From Burkholderia cenocepacia (GTDB taxonomy: Bacteria > Pseudomonadota > Gammaproteobacteria > Burkholderiales > Burkholderiaceae), in assembly GCF_014211915.1 (NCBI RefSeq), contig NZ_CP060039.1, positions 62,001 to 126,000 on the forward strand: a stretch of 64,000 nt of DNA. Direction: 5' to 3'. Positions within the stretch are counted from its first letter, which is position 1, and the number at the start of each line of letters is the position of its first letter. The translations under genes were made by a program, and so were the position numbers. Below are positions 18,599 through 27,458 of this stretch, one piece after another. The notes below the pieces were generated by a model. It saw nothing but the letters and a program-made list of their open reading frames with translations, was not told the origin of the DNA and searched no databases.

Positions 18599-19372
18599 TC
18601 ACGCGCGGTAGCCCGGATCGATCCGGTCGACGATGCGCTGCAGCGCGTCGAACGCGTCCTGTCCCGCGCCATGCTTCGGATCGAAATTCAGCGAATCGCG
18701 CACGCACCCTTCGAGCACGGGCGGCGCAATCGGCAGCGCCACGCCGATCGCATGCGTCGCGATCTGCACCTCGCACGCGCGGTTGAGCAGCCACATCAGC
18801 GAAAACGTCTGCGCGAGCGTCGCGCCGATCGTCACGGGGCCGTGGTTGCGCAGCAGCAGCACCGGCCGCCCGCCCGCGCTCTCGACGATGCGCCGGCCTT
18901 CCTCGAGATGCACGGTGATGCCTTCGAAGTCGTGATACGCGATCTTCCCGTACAGCTGCGCCGAATAGAAATTCGAGAACGACAGCCCGTCGCGCGAACA
19001 GCACACGGCCATCGTCGGCGTCGTGTGCACGTGCATCACGCAGTGCGCGTCGGGCAGCGCCGCATGGATCGCGCCGTGGAACGTGAAGCCGGCCGGATTG
19101 ATCGGCCAGTCGGAGTGACCGATCACATTGCCGTCGATGTCGATCTTCACGAGATTCGACGCGCACACCTCGCGGTAATGGAGCCCGAACGGGTTGATCA
19201 GGAAATGTCCGTCCTCGCCCGGCACGCGCAGCGAGATATGGTTGTAGATCAGTTCGGTCCAGCCGAGATGATCGAAGATGCGGTAGGCGGCCGCGAGCTG
19301 CACCCGCGCCTGCCATTCAGCTTCGGAGAAGCGCGCGGGACGCGTGAACGGCTGGTTCGGTACACGTTGCAT
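18599..19372 (-). CDS. Class II aldolase/adducin family protein
   Basis: 257 aa. The fold shares the zinc-dependent aldolase core of fuculose-1-phosphate aldolase/RhaD. Visible motifs: NHISLRVPG, INPFGLHYREV, the metal pair MHVHTTP and a later LRNHGPVTIGATL. The substrate is unresolved; many bacterial members of this subgroup are uncharacterised hydrolases or decarboxylases of sugar or ketoacid compounds. The start at 19372 gives MQRVPNQPF with GGAG upstream. Transcribed alone. The 255-base spacer 19373-19627 contains only its promoter and no recognised element. Confidence 0.88.
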   Translation of the reverse strand: MQRVPNQPFTRPARFSEAEWQARVQLAAAYRIFDHLGWTELIYNHISLRVPGEDGHFLINPFGLHYREVCASNLVKIDIDGNVIGHSDWPINPAGFTFHGAIHAALPDAHCVMHVHTTPTMAVCCSRDGLSFSNFYSAQLYGKIAYHDFEGITVHLEEGRRIVESAGGRPVLLLRNHGPVTIGATLAQTFSLMWLLNRACEVQIATHAIGVALPIAPPVLEGCVRDSLNFDPKHGAGQDAFDALQRIVDRIDPGYRA

Positions 19373-19627
19373 GGGAAACTCCGGTTGCGGGGGCGCGCGG
19401 CCCCGGGCGAATGGCGGCGCGCATCGTCCATCGTGTGCAGGCGCCGGGGCGCGGTGCGAGGTGCGTATCACGCACGTGTGGCGGCGCGTCGGTCGGCGCC
19501 GTTCCGGCCCGCATTGTGCGAGCGGCTCGGCAGCGCCTCTTCTCGATTCACTTATAGTTGCGCGCACAACCATATCACCTTTCCCCGCGCACCGGTATCG
19601 CGGGTTTTGCCGGAGCCGTTCGTGCCC

Positions 19628-21250
19628 TTACAGCTGGTCGTCGACCGGCAGCAGCGTGAAGATGCCCGTCATCACGTTGCGCAGCAACCCCGCATGCGGG
19701 TCGACGTGATAGGTAGTGGTCTGGCCGCCTTCGGTGCCCGTCCATTCGAGCGCCGGCGGGCCGCCATCGGTCCGCTTCGCGAGCGTGACGCGGTAGCTTT
19801 CGTCCGGCTGCGTCACGCGCGCGAAGATCGCCGCGGCCTGCTGCGCAAGCACCGGGCTGTGGATCACGAGCGCAAGCTCGGTGTTCAGGTGCGCGGAGCG
19901 CGGGTCGAGGTTCAGCGAGCCGATCACGAGGATTTGCCGGTCGATCACGTACGCCTTCGCATGCAGGCTCGCACGCGAGCGCGAACCGAACAGCCGCGCG
20001 GGCTGCTGGTCGGGCTGCGACTTGAATTCGTACAGCTCGACGCCGCGCTGCAGCAGCGGCACGCGATACGGCGCATAGCCGGACTGCACCGCGACCGCGT
20101 CGGTCGCCGCGAGCGAGTTCGTCACGATCGCGACGCGCACGCCGCGCGCGACCGTGTCGCCGAGGATCTTCACGCCGGCGTCATGCGGCACGAAGTACGG
20201 CGAAAACGCCAGGAATTCCTTCTGCGCGCCGCGCGTCAGCTCGGCCAGGCGCTGCATCGGCGGGCTCACGTACGTGCCGGTCGGCCGCGCGACCTTGTCC
20301 GGCGCATCGACCTTGAATTCGGCCGGCGCCCACACGAGTTCGAGTTCGTCGCGCGCGATCTGCCGGGCGAGCGGCGTCGCGTTCAGCGGTTTCGCGTTGT
20401 ACGGATCGGCATTCTTGCGCCAGTGATCGCGCAGCTCGTCGCGCATCGCGTCGAGATCCTTCGGATCGAACGTCTGATGATTCAGCACGCGCAACGGGTA
20501 GCTGCTCGCGCTCGCCCAGTAGTCGTCGAAGCTCTTCGAGATGTCGCTCGTCACGGGACCGGCCGCCAGCACGTCGAGATCGCGGAACTGCAGCGTCGGG
20601 CTCGCACTGAAGTATTCGTCGCCGAGATTGCGGCCGCCGACGATCGCGAGCTGGTTGTCCGCGATCATCGCCTTGTTGTGCATCCGGCGCGTGAAGCTGT
20701 CGATCCGCGTGAAGAAGTTGGCCGTGCGCTCCATCATGCCGCGCTGCGACGCGCCGAACGGGTTGAACACGCGGATCTCGATGTTCTGGTGCGTATTCAG
20801 CGCGGCCATCACGCGGTCGATATCGTGGAAGTTCAGGTCGTCGACCAGCATCCGCACGCGCACGCCGCGATCGGCCGCGTACAGCGCCGCGCCCAGCAGC
20901 AGCTTGCCGGTCGTGTCCTCGGTCGCGATGTAGTACTGCATGTCGAGCGTCTTCGTCGCCGCACGCGCAAGCGCGATGCGCATCTGCAATGCGGTGGCGC
21001 CGTCAGCCAGCAGCCGGAAGCCCGACTGCCCGGGATGCGCGGCTTCCGGCGCGGCCAGCGCATCGCGCAGCGGCGTGGCGGTTTCCGCCGACAACGCATG
21101 GGAGACGGGGCGATCGAGCGAGGTGGCAGGCGGATGCGTCGCGCACGCGGCGAGCGGCAGCAGCGCGCAGACGACCAGCGCGCGGGCCTGGCGGCATGCT
21201 GCGCGCCACGACAGCGCGGCCGGCGCGCGCCGGATCAAGGATGTGAGCAC
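19628..21250 (-). CDS. Phospholipase D family lipoprotein (cardiolipin synthase ClsC-like)
   Basis: About 540 aa. The N-terminal lipobox LPLAAC predicts a lipid-anchored envelope protein. Two complete HKD motifs are present: HNKAMIADNQ followed by GGRN, and HAKAYVIDRQ followed by GSLNLDPRS. The layout matches the YmdC/ClsC branch, which makes cardiolipin from phosphatidylethanolamine and phosphatidylglycerol in E. coli; that activity is inferred. Preferred start is the GTG at 21250 with GAGGAAGC upstream; an ATG at 21283 is also possible. It stands alone. Confidence 0.88.
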   Translation of the reverse strand: MLTSLIRRAPAALSWRAACRQARALVVCALLPLAACATHPPATSLDRPVSHALSAETATPLRDALAAPEAAHPGQSGFRLLADGATALQMRIALARAATKTLDMQYYIATEDTTGKLLLGAALYAADRGVRVRMLVDDLNFHDIDRVMAALNTHQNIEIRVFNPFGASQRGMMERTANFFTRIDSFTRRMHNKAMIADNQLAIVGGRNLGDEYFSASPTLQFRDLDVLAAGPVTSDISKSFDDYWASASSYPLRVLNHQTFDPKDLDAMRDELRDHWRKNADPYNAKPLNATPLARQIARDELELVWAPAEFKVDAPDKVARPTGTYVSPPMQRLAELTRGAQKEFLAFSPYFVPHDAGVKILGDTVARGVRVAIVTNSLAATDAVAVQSGYAPYRVPLLQRGVELYEFKSQPDQQPARLFGSRSRASLHAKAYVIDRQILVIGSLNLDPRSAHLNTELALVIHSPVLAQQAAAIFARVTQPDESYRVTLAKRTDGGPPALEWTGTEGGQTTTYHVDPHAGLLRNVMTGIFTLLPVDDQL

Positions 21251-21349
21251 GGAAGCTTCCTCGACAGTCGGATCAATGGGCACATCATGGCCGCGGCGCG
21301 CGGCTGACAGGCGGTTCCGGACGATTCTAGTGGGCGCCCGACGAGCGGG

Positions 21350-21825
21350 TCAATCGAGCGGCCCCCGCATGCCGCGCCGCGCCGCCGCCACGTGCGTCAT
21401 GCACGGCGGCTCGTGATGCGTGATGCGCGACCGGTCGCCGCTCCTGCGGGCACCGGCGCAGGTCCAACCAATCTCGCGGTGCGCCGCTTCCCGTTCGAAA
21501 TGGCTGCGCACGCAGCCGATATGCGTCTGCATCGCGGTGCGCGCCTCTTCGGGCCGGTGCGCGCAAATCGCCTCGTACACGACCCGTGTGCTGCAATGAC
21601 AGCAACTCGGATGCCTGCTCGTCCTCCATCGTCATCCGGTCACGTCGATGGAGATGTGCTCGCGCAGCATGCCGATCACGCTCGTATGTAGATGCAGGAA
21701 CATCGTATTGTCCGACGCCAACGCGATCGCCTCGTGCAGCTTCGCCTGGGTCGCGGCTTCGACGGCCGCGTCGCCCTTCGCGTGCGCGGTTTCGAGCTAG
21801 TAAGCGGCGACGTGCATGCCGAAAA
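21350..21825 (-). pseudogene. Decayed GntR/FadR-type (FCD) regulator remnant
   Basis: Minus-strand translation shows the C-terminal ligand domain of an FCD regulator in pieces: LETAHAKGDAAVEAATQAKL and HEAIALASDNTMF, then a stop at 21632, then MTMEDEQASELLSLQH in a second frame, then VYEAICAHRPEEARTAMQTH back in the first. At least two frameshifts and an in-frame TAG before LETAH are needed to explain it. The N-terminal DNA-binding domain is missing altogether; the remnant runs straight into the terminator of the M48 gene. No function is expected. Confidence 0.65.
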
Positions 21826-21857
21826 AACAAAAAACCCACGCCCGAGCGAGCGTGGGT
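21815..21857 (-). terminator. Intrinsic terminator of the M48 protease gene
   Basis: On the minus strand the stem ACCCACGC / GCGTGGGT (arms 21850-21857 and 21834-21841) is followed by TTTTTTG and a second T-run. It lies 56 bases past the protease stop. Confidence 0.8.
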
Positions 21858-21912
21858 TGCTTCATGTCGCTTGCCGATCGCCGGCGCTGACGGCCGGCGA
21901 TCGGCCGCGGGA

Positions 21913-22674
21913 TCAGCTGCCCTTCGCGATGCGATCCTGGATGTGCTGCGCGCGGCTCGCCGACGACGGGTGCGAGCTCATCATCGAGCTCTGGCCGCCA
22001 TCCATCTGCGCGAGCTTCTGGAAGCCGGTGACGAGGCCCTTCTGGCTCATGCCCTTCTGCTTCATCAGGTCGAACGAGTAGTCGTCGGCCGCGCTTTCCT
22101 GCGACTGCGAGAACTGCGCGTTGATGAACTTCTCGGTGATGTCGCCGAGCTGCGAGCTCGACAGCGCCGCCACGCCCGGCGATGCCGCGCCGGCCGCGCT
22201 GCGCGCCGCGCTCACCGCGTATGCCGTCTGCATCGCCTTCTTCGAGTGGCCGAGTGCGACGTGGCCCATTTCATGGCCGATCACGCCGCGCAGTTCGTCG
22301 TCGTTCATCATGTCCATCAGGCCGCTGTACACGCGCACGCAGCCGTTGCCCATCGCCCACGCGTTGACGTCCTTGGTCAGGTAGACCTTGTAGTTGATCT
22401 TCTGGCCGTTCAGCGTCATGTCGCCGAAGCCCTTCATCACCTTCGTCAGGCGCTTCGCGTAGGCGCTGTTGGCCGGCGCGATCTTCGATTCGGCGTCGCT
22501 CGACTTGCACGATTCGTTCGACAGCGCGGCGATGTCGCTGTCCGACAGCGTCGCTGCCTTGTACAGGTTGGTCCCCGCCGACGTCAGGCTGTTCGCGTCA
22601 AGGCTCTGCACCCCGCCGCACGCGCTCAGCAGAAACGCCACGCCACACGCCGCCACCGCTTTCTTGAGTTGCAT
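21913..22674 (-). CDS. M48 family metalloprotease lipoprotein (LoiP/YggG-like)
   Basis: 253 aa. The signal peptide carries a lipobox, LLSAC, with C19 as the lipid-anchored cysteine. The zinc site HEMGH is at residues 134-138 and the third ligand lies in ESAADDYSFD. Single-domain M48 lipoproteins act in periplasmic protein quality control. The N-terminal 100 residues have no named domain. Clear terminator downstream; the 200-base upstream spacer (22675-22877) lies between it and the glycosyltransferase and holds its promoter. Confidence 0.92.
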   Translation of the reverse strand: MQLKKAVAACGVAFLLSACGGVQSLDANSLTSAGTNLYKAATLSDSDIAALSNESCKSSDAESKIAPANSAYAKRLTKVMKGFGDMTLNGQKINYKVYLTKDVNAWAMGNGCVRVYSGLMDMMNDDELRGVIGHEMGHVALGHSKKAMQTAYAVSAARSAAGAASPGVAALSSSQLGDITEKFINAQFSQSQESAADDYSFDLMKQKGMSQKGLVTGFQKLAQMDGGQSSMMSSHPSSASRAQHIQDRIAKGS

Positions 22675-22877
22675 CCCGGAATCCCTCGATAGTTGTATTT
22701 GGGAGCGGCGATTTTGCATAATCCGGCAGAAAATTACCAGATGTTTACATCGGATGACACGTTCATTACTCAGCGGATTGACATGACGCGGCGATCTCGC
22801 CCCGGATTGACGACGAAAAGCGCGGTAATCGCCGCGCCCGGCGCGGCGGCCGGGAAGGAAAGCGGGCGGACCGTCGC

Positions 22878-23789
22878 TCAGGCCGTCTGGTCGCGGCGAC
22901 GCGTCAGGCGGCGTGCGACCAGCATCGGCAGCCGTATCGCGAAGCCGGTGAACAGGCGCAGGTGCATCCACGCGAGCAGTGCGTTGTCGCGGCCGTAGTG
23001 AAAGTGCGACACACCGCCTTCGTGCCGGCCGAAATAGCGCACCGGCGCGTCGATGCGGATCGGGCGCACACCGGCCCAGCACAGGCGCACGGCCGCTTCG
23101 GGATCGAAGTCGAAGCCGCGCATCCACGGCTGGCGCCGCATGATCGCCGTCAGCGGCGCGACCGGATAGACGCGAAAACCGTACAGCGAATCGCCGATCC
23201 CGGCCCACAGCGTCTCGAGGTCGGCCCACGCGTTCGACAACCGGCGCCCCTGCACGCGCAACTGCGGCGCGCTCGCGTCGAACTTCGGCACGCCGAGCAC
23301 CATCGCGTCGGGCGCGGCCTGTGATGCCGCCATGAAGGCGGGAATCAGGTCGGCCGGATGCTGGCCGTCGGAATCCATCGTCAGTACGTGCGTGAAGCCG
23401 CTCGCGGCCGCCGCGTCGAGCCCCGCGAGCACCGCGGCGCCCTTGCCGCGATTCTCCGGCAGCACGATCACGCGCAGGCCGGGATCGCGCTCGGCCATCG
23501 CCTGCAGCCGTTCGGCGCTGCCGTCGGTGCTGCCGTCGACGACGACCCACACCGGGTTCCACTGCGCACGGGCATTGCTCACGGTCGTGTCGACCTTGGC
23601 GCCCGGGTTGTAGCTCGGAATCAGGACGAGATGGGTGGACGACGCGTGCAGCTTGGACATGAGAACAGCCGATGACGAAGACGGAGATCCTGACAAAAGT
23701 GTATGACTCGCCGACGAACGCCGGCACGCTTCGTCGACACCGGCCGCGGGCCGGACCGGTTGCCGGATCGTGAGGCTCTCGCGCTTCAT
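22878..23789 (-). CDS. Glycosyltransferase family 2 (aryl polyene cluster, left arm)
   Basis: 303 aa from the coupled start at 23789, where ATG overlaps the chorismatase stop as ATGA and GGAG sits upstream. The GT2 core begins at LVLIPSYNPG; other motifs are VVVDGSTDGS, ENRGKGAAVLAGL and the metal-binding MDSDGQHP. The C-terminal third resembles dolichol-phosphate-mannose-synthase-like soluble GT2 proteins with a basic tail, LVARRLTRRR. The first 43 residues are poorly conserved in character; an internal ATG at 23660 (MSKLHASS) would give 260 aa and may be the true start. In aryl polyene loci a GT2 gene is standard and is thought to glycosylate the lipid anchor; that role is inferred. Confidence 0.9.
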   Translation of the reverse strand: MKRESLTIRQPVRPAAGVDEACRRSSASHTLLSGSPSSSSAVLMSKLHASSTHLVLIPSYNPGAKVDTTVSNARAQWNPVWVVVDGSTDGSAERLQAMAERDPGLRVIVLPENRGKGAAVLAGLDAAAASGFTHVLTMDSDGQHPADLIPAFMAASQAAPDAMVLGVPKFDASAPQLRVQGRRLSNAWADLETLWAGIGDSLYGFRVYPVAPLTAIMRRQPWMRGFDFDPEAAVRLCWAGVRPIRIDAPVRYFGRHEGGVSHFHYGRDNALLAWMHLRLFTGFAIRLPMLVARRLTRRRDQTA

Positions 23790-25039
23790 GACAGCCACTC
23801 CATCGCATGACCGGCGCTGGCCTCGATCTCGACCAGCAGGTCGTCGCGACACACGTCCGCATGAACGAACAGCGGCCGCACGTGAGGACCGGCGGCCTCG
23901 CGCAGCACGCGGCCGATCGCGGCCAGCGCCGCGGTGTCGCCTGCGTCGCGCACGTAAACGCGGTAGCCGAGGTCGGCGAGCGAGAACGGCCCGTGCCCCT
24001 GCCGCGCGGCCTGCTCGAGCACGGCCGCGAGGTTCGCGACCGTCTCGCGCGTCTGCGCGACGACGTCGCCGCGATGCACGGTGCGGTGCCCGACGATGCT
24101 CGCGGTGCCCGAGACGAACAGCACCGGCGTCGCTTCACCGTCGGCCCACGCGGCGGCGCGCGCGAACGTCGGCGCACGCGGGCCGTACTGCGCCGGATAG
24201 TGATACGCGCTGACCTGGCGCGGATTCTCGATCGAGTCGGCCGGCGTGCGGCTCGCGAGGAAATGAATCGCGAGCGGCGCGGCCGGCGACGCATCGCCCG
24301 CGACCGCCTCGACCGAGCCGAGCGCGCACGCGGCCGGCACGCCGCCCGTCAATGCGCGGCGGCACGCGTCGAATGCGCGCTGACGGCCGATATTGAATTG
24401 ACGATAGCGCTCGACGCCGAACTGCACCGCATTGATCGCCGGCACGGTGTTCCAGATCCGCAGCGGATGCGGCATGCCGAGCGTATCGAGCAGGTCGAAC
24501 AGCGCGCGGTATGCATCGAACGTCGCGCGTTCGAGCGGCGTGCCGCCGTCGCGCGACGCGTCGTACGCCGCGTCCGTCTCGTGCACGACGAGACTGCCGA
24601 ACACGAGCCCCGCCGCTTCGCTGTAGCGGTAATGCAGTGGACCGCGCCGTTCGCCGCGCAGGTCGTGCGCATCGCACTGCCACAGTTCGCAGACGGCCTC
24701 GCCCGGTGCGACTTCGGCGCCGAGCAGCGCCATCTGCACCGGCGCGACCGGCAGGCCGGGCGCGGCATCGGTCAGCATCCGCGCCATGGCCGCCGCGCGC
24801 GACGCATCCGGGGTTCCCGCCGCGCCGATGCACACCGCGCCCAGCGCGCCGGGAAACACGCGATCGAGTCCGTCGCCCCGGCCGCGCGCATCGTGCAGCA
24901 GCGCGACGAGCCGCGCATCGCTCATCTGGACGAGCCGCAACGCGCGGTCGCCGCCGTGCGCGAACGGCGCGGCCGCAGGCGCGGCGGCGGGCAACATCGA
25001 ACACGGGCGCCGTTCGGCGTCGACTGGATGCACGGACAC
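23786..25039 (-). CDS. Chorismatase, FkbO/Hyg5 family (XanB2-like)
   Basis: About 417 aa from the GTG at 25039 (GAGGA upstream); a GTG at 25078 is the alternative. FkbO/Hyg5 enzymes split chorismate into pyruvate plus a dihydroxycyclohexadienoate or 3-hydroxybenzoate, on a RidA-like trimeric fold. Family sequence is visible in VERYRQFNIGRQRAFDA, HFLASRTPADSIENPRQVSA and the RidA-like half FVSGTASIVGHRTVHRGDV. In Xanthomonas the homologue XanB2 makes the 3-hydroxybenzoate used for xanthomonadin, so here it is the likely supplier of the aromatic starter. Product specificity (3-HBA, 4-HBA or diene) cannot be read with confidence. Sits between FabG (upstream) and the GT2 (downstream, coupled). 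Confidence 0.88.
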   Translation of the reverse strand: MSVHPVDAERRPCSMLPAAAPAAAPFAHGGDRALRLVQMSDARLVALLHDARGRGDGLDRVFPGALGAVCIGAAGTPDASRAAAMARMLTDAAPGLPVAPVQMALLGAEVAPGEAVCELWQCDAHDLRGERRGPLHYRYSEAAGLVFGSLVVHETDAAYDASRDGGTPLERATFDAYRALFDLLDTLGMPHPLRIWNTVPAINAVQFGVERYRQFNIGRQRAFDACRRALTGGVPAACALGSVEAVAGDASPAAPLAIHFLASRTPADSIENPRQVSAYHYPAQYGPRAPTFARAAAWADGEATPVLFVSGTASIVGHRTVHRGDVVAQTRETVANLAAVLEQAARQGHGPFSLADLGYRVYVRDAGDTAALAAIGRVLREAAGPHVRPLFVHADVCRDDLLVEIEASAGHAMEWLS

Positions 25040-25127
25040 TTCGATTTCCTCACTATGCGGCGCAGGCCGCGCGACCACGCGGCCCTGCGCCGCGTTGCGT
25101 TACGTCAGGCGAATGCGGCGCGCTTCG

Positions 25128-25844
25128 TCATGCGAGCCCGCCGTTGACGGACAACACCTGCCCCGTCACATAGGCCGCGGCGTCGGATACCAGGTACGCG
25201 ACCATCGCCGCGACTTCGTCGGGCCGGCCCGCGCGCTGCGCGGGCACGAGCTGCTTGATGCGTTCCGCGGGAAACGCCTGGTCGGCCATCGGCGACGCGA
25301 TGATGCCGGGCGCCACCGCGTTCACGGTAATGCCGCGCGACGCGAGCTCCAGCGACAGCGACTTCGTCGCGCCGATCAGCCCCGCCTTCGCGGCCGCGTA
25401 ATTGGCCTGCCCGCGATTGCCGGTCACGCCGGCCACCGACGCGATGTTGACGATCCGTCCGCGCCGCGTGCGGATCATCGGCAGCAGCAGCGGCTGCGTG
25501 ACGTTGAAAAAGCCGTTGAGCGTCACGTCGATCACGCTGTGCCATTGCTGGCGCGACATGCCGGCCATCGGCGCGTCGTCGTGAATGCCCGCGTTGTTGA
25601 CGAGGATCTGCACCGGCGCCTCGTCGATGAACGGCTTCAGCGCGACGAGCGTCGCGTCGGCGTCGGTCACGTCGAACGCGATCGCGTGCGCGGCGCCGCC
25701 GGCCGCGACGATCCGTTGCGCGACGGCCTGCGCCTGCTCGAGATGGCGGTTCGCATGCACCCACACTTCATGGCCGGCCTGCGCGAGCGTCGTGCAGATC
25801 GCCTGCCCGAGTGCGCCGCTGCCGCCCGTCACGAGCGCCCGCAT
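25128..25844 (-). CDS. FabG-like 3-ketoacyl-ACP reductase (aryl polyene cluster)
   Basis: 238 aa short-chain dehydrogenase. Nucleotide motif TGGSGALG at residues 6-13, NNAG at 83-86, and the catalytic set S136, Y149, K153. It would reduce the beta-keto group after each condensation during polyene elongation, with NADPH. The C-terminus TGQVLSVNGGLA is the usual FabG ending. It is followed 88 bases on by the chorismatase, and the ACP gene lies 69 bases upstream, all one strand, so a single transcript is likely. Confidence 0.93.
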   Translation of the reverse strand: MRALVTGGSGALGQAICTTLAQAGHEVWVHANRHLEQAQAVAQRIVAAGGAAHAIAFDVTDADATLVALKPFIDEAPVQILVNNAGIHDDAPMAGMSRQQWHSVIDVTLNGFFNVTQPLLLPMIRTRRGRIVNIASVAGVTGNRGQANYAAAKAGLIGATKSLSLELASRGITVNAVAPGIIASPMADQAFPAERIKQLVPAQRAGRPDEVAAMVAYLVSDAAAYVTGQVLSVNGGLA

Positions 25845-25913
25845 CGCCTTGCTCCGTTCATCGCGTGTTCCCCTCGATCGCTGCCGCCGCGCATCGTCCG
25901 CCGAGCGCCGCCG

Positions 25914-26177
25914 TCACTTCGTGCGATGCGCGGCGACGTAGGCAGCCAGCGCACCGAGCGTCGCAAAGATTGTCTGGTTGTCCGGATTGTCCGAGCGCAG
26001 TTCGAAGCCGTATTTCTTCGAAATCAGCAGCGCGATTTCCAGGATGTCGATGGAGTCGAGCCCGAAACCTTCGCCATACAGCGGGGTGTCGGCCGTCACT
26101 GTATCGAGCGGGACGTCTTCGAGATTCAGTTCGCCGATGATCAGCGTGGCGAGCTCTTGTTCCAGTGCGTTCATCAT
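25914..26177 (-). CDS. Acyl carrier protein (aryl polyene cluster)
   Basis: 87 aa. The phosphopantetheine serine is S42 in the motif GLDSIDILE. The surrounding sequence (TPLYGEGFGLDSIDILEIA) is the pattern of carrier proteins used by specialised fatty-acid/polyketide systems rather than the housekeeping AcpP. Start at 26177 (tandem ATG, MMNALEQ); the ribosome site is poor. It is the first gene of the left arm. Only this one carrier protein was found in the cluster; other APE systems often have two. Confidence 0.9.
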   Translation of the reverse strand: MMNALEQELATLIIGELNLEDVPLDTVTADTPLYGEGFGLDSIDILEIALLISKKYGFELRSDNPDNQTIFATLGALAAYVAAHRTK

Positions 26178-26744
26178 GCGTGCGTGCAGGCGGCCCATGA
26201 CAGCGGGAGGCGCCCGGAAACGGCAACCGTCGTGCACGCCCGGCGCGTGCAAATCTCCGTCCCTCCGGCCTCTGCCGGCTTCCCCGCCTGCGTCGTTGGG
26301 GGATTGTTTGTAAAAGTTACGCGGATTCTAGACGAAGGGTATCGGGGCGTATACCGCGAATGGTTACAAGACTGGCGAGCCGCCGCAGCAGCCCGTTTCG
26401 GACGCGAAGACACGAGACGCTTGAGCCGCTTCGGATGGAAATGGACCGACCCCGCGAAACCGTTCGGCCGGCGCCATACAATCGGTTACAAAACCCGGTC
26501 ACGACGCCCCCGAACCGCACTGCCGCCGCCCTAAAATGTGCGTGCCCGACCACCGGCCCGGACCCGCGTCCCGGCCGCCATTCATATGATGTTTGACGGC
26601 CCGACCATCGTGTCCGGCCACGATCCGCCCGATGTCTCCAGTCATGCCGTATCCGCCCTTGCGCTCCGTTCCGGTTCGCCCGCCCGTCAGCCGTCGCAGC
26701 CCGGCCGCCGGCCGGTGCGCGCGCCGCGCGCCCGGAGGCCGCCG
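26178..26744. promoter_or_regulatory. Divergent promoter region of the aryl polyene cluster
   Basis: 567 bases with no gene recognised on either strand. Elements seen: an inverted repeat GGTAT-N8-ATACC at 26338-26355; the octamer GGTTACAA twice, at 26362-26369 and 26484-26491; and possible plus-strand -10 hexamers TACAAT (26477-26482) and TAAAAT (26532-26537) without good -35 partners. A second carrier protein, which might have been expected here, is not present in any frame. Confidence 0.4.
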
Positions 26745-27398
26745 ATGAGCCGGCTGCTGCCCGTCGTGCGCGGCGTCGCGGCAGTGGGCGCCGTGGCCGC
26801 CTACCAGGTTGGCGCGCACTACGCGAGCGCGACACCCGGCGCGCACGGCCTCGGCCTCGCGATGGCGCTCGTGCCGCCGCTGCTGCTCGCGCTGGGCGTG
26901 GCGCTGCGCTCGCCGCGGCGCGCGTGGCTCGTGCCGGCGTGGCTGCTGGCCGCCGCCGCGCTGTGGGCGGCACGCGCGCCGCTCGCGCGGCACTTCGAAT
27001 GGGGCCTGTATCTGGAACACGCGAGCTTCAACGTCGCGATGGCGCTGCTGTTCGGCCGCACGCTCGTGGCCGGCGACGTGCCGCTGTGCACGCGCTTCGC
27101 GGCGATGATCCACGGCACGGTCACGCCGGCCGTCGCGCGCTACACGCGGCGGATCACGCTCGCGTGGACGCTGTTCTTCGTCGCGATCGCCGCCGTGTCG
27201 ACGCTGCTGTTCGCGACCGCGCCGATCGTCACGTGGTCGACCTTCGCGAACTACCTGTCGCTGCCGCTCGTCGCCGTGATGTTCGCCGCCGAGCATGCGT
27301 GCCGGCGTGTCGCGCTGCCGCACGAGCCGCGGCCGCGGATGGTCGATGCGGTGCGCGCGTATCGCGCGACGACCCACGCATCGCAGGCCGCGCGATGA
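26745..27398 (+). CDS. Integral membrane protein, COG4648-type (aryl polyene cluster)
   Basis: 217 aa, mostly hydrophobic with about six likely membrane segments (for example LGLAMALVPPLLLALGVAL and the run LFFVAIAAVSTLLFATAPIV). The conserved-looking loop GLYLEHASFNVAMALLFGRTL matches the uncharacterised membrane protein found beside ketosynthases in aryl polyene loci. Start at 26745 has GGAGG 6 bases upstream; a longer frame to 26538 has no ribosome site. It heads the right arm, 60 bases before the ligase. Role unknown, perhaps in export or membrane assembly. Confidence 0.85.
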   Translation: MSRLLPVVRGVAAVGAVAAYQVGAHYASATPGAHGLGLAMALVPPLLLALGVALRSPRRAWLVPAWLLAAAALWAARAPLARHFEWGLYLEHASFNVAMALLFGRTLVAGDVPLCTRFAAMIHGTVTPAVARYTRRITLAWTLFFVAIAAVSTLLFATAPIVTWSTFANYLSLPLVAVMFAAEHACRRVALPHEPRPRMVDAVRAYRATTHASQAAR

Positions 27399-27458
27399 AT
27401 TCATGACCGGCGCGGCCCCAAGGGCCGCGCGGGCCTTCGTTCCCGTCTTGACCGATTT

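Noticed and set aside
18587..21307. Long plus-strand frame over the aldolase and phospholipase D genes
   Set aside because: Opposite-strand shadow; the minus-strand frames carry the HKD and aldolase motifs.
26178..26744. A hidden second acyl carrier protein in the divergent region
   Set aside because: No frame contains a DSL/DSI-type motif with helical flanks.
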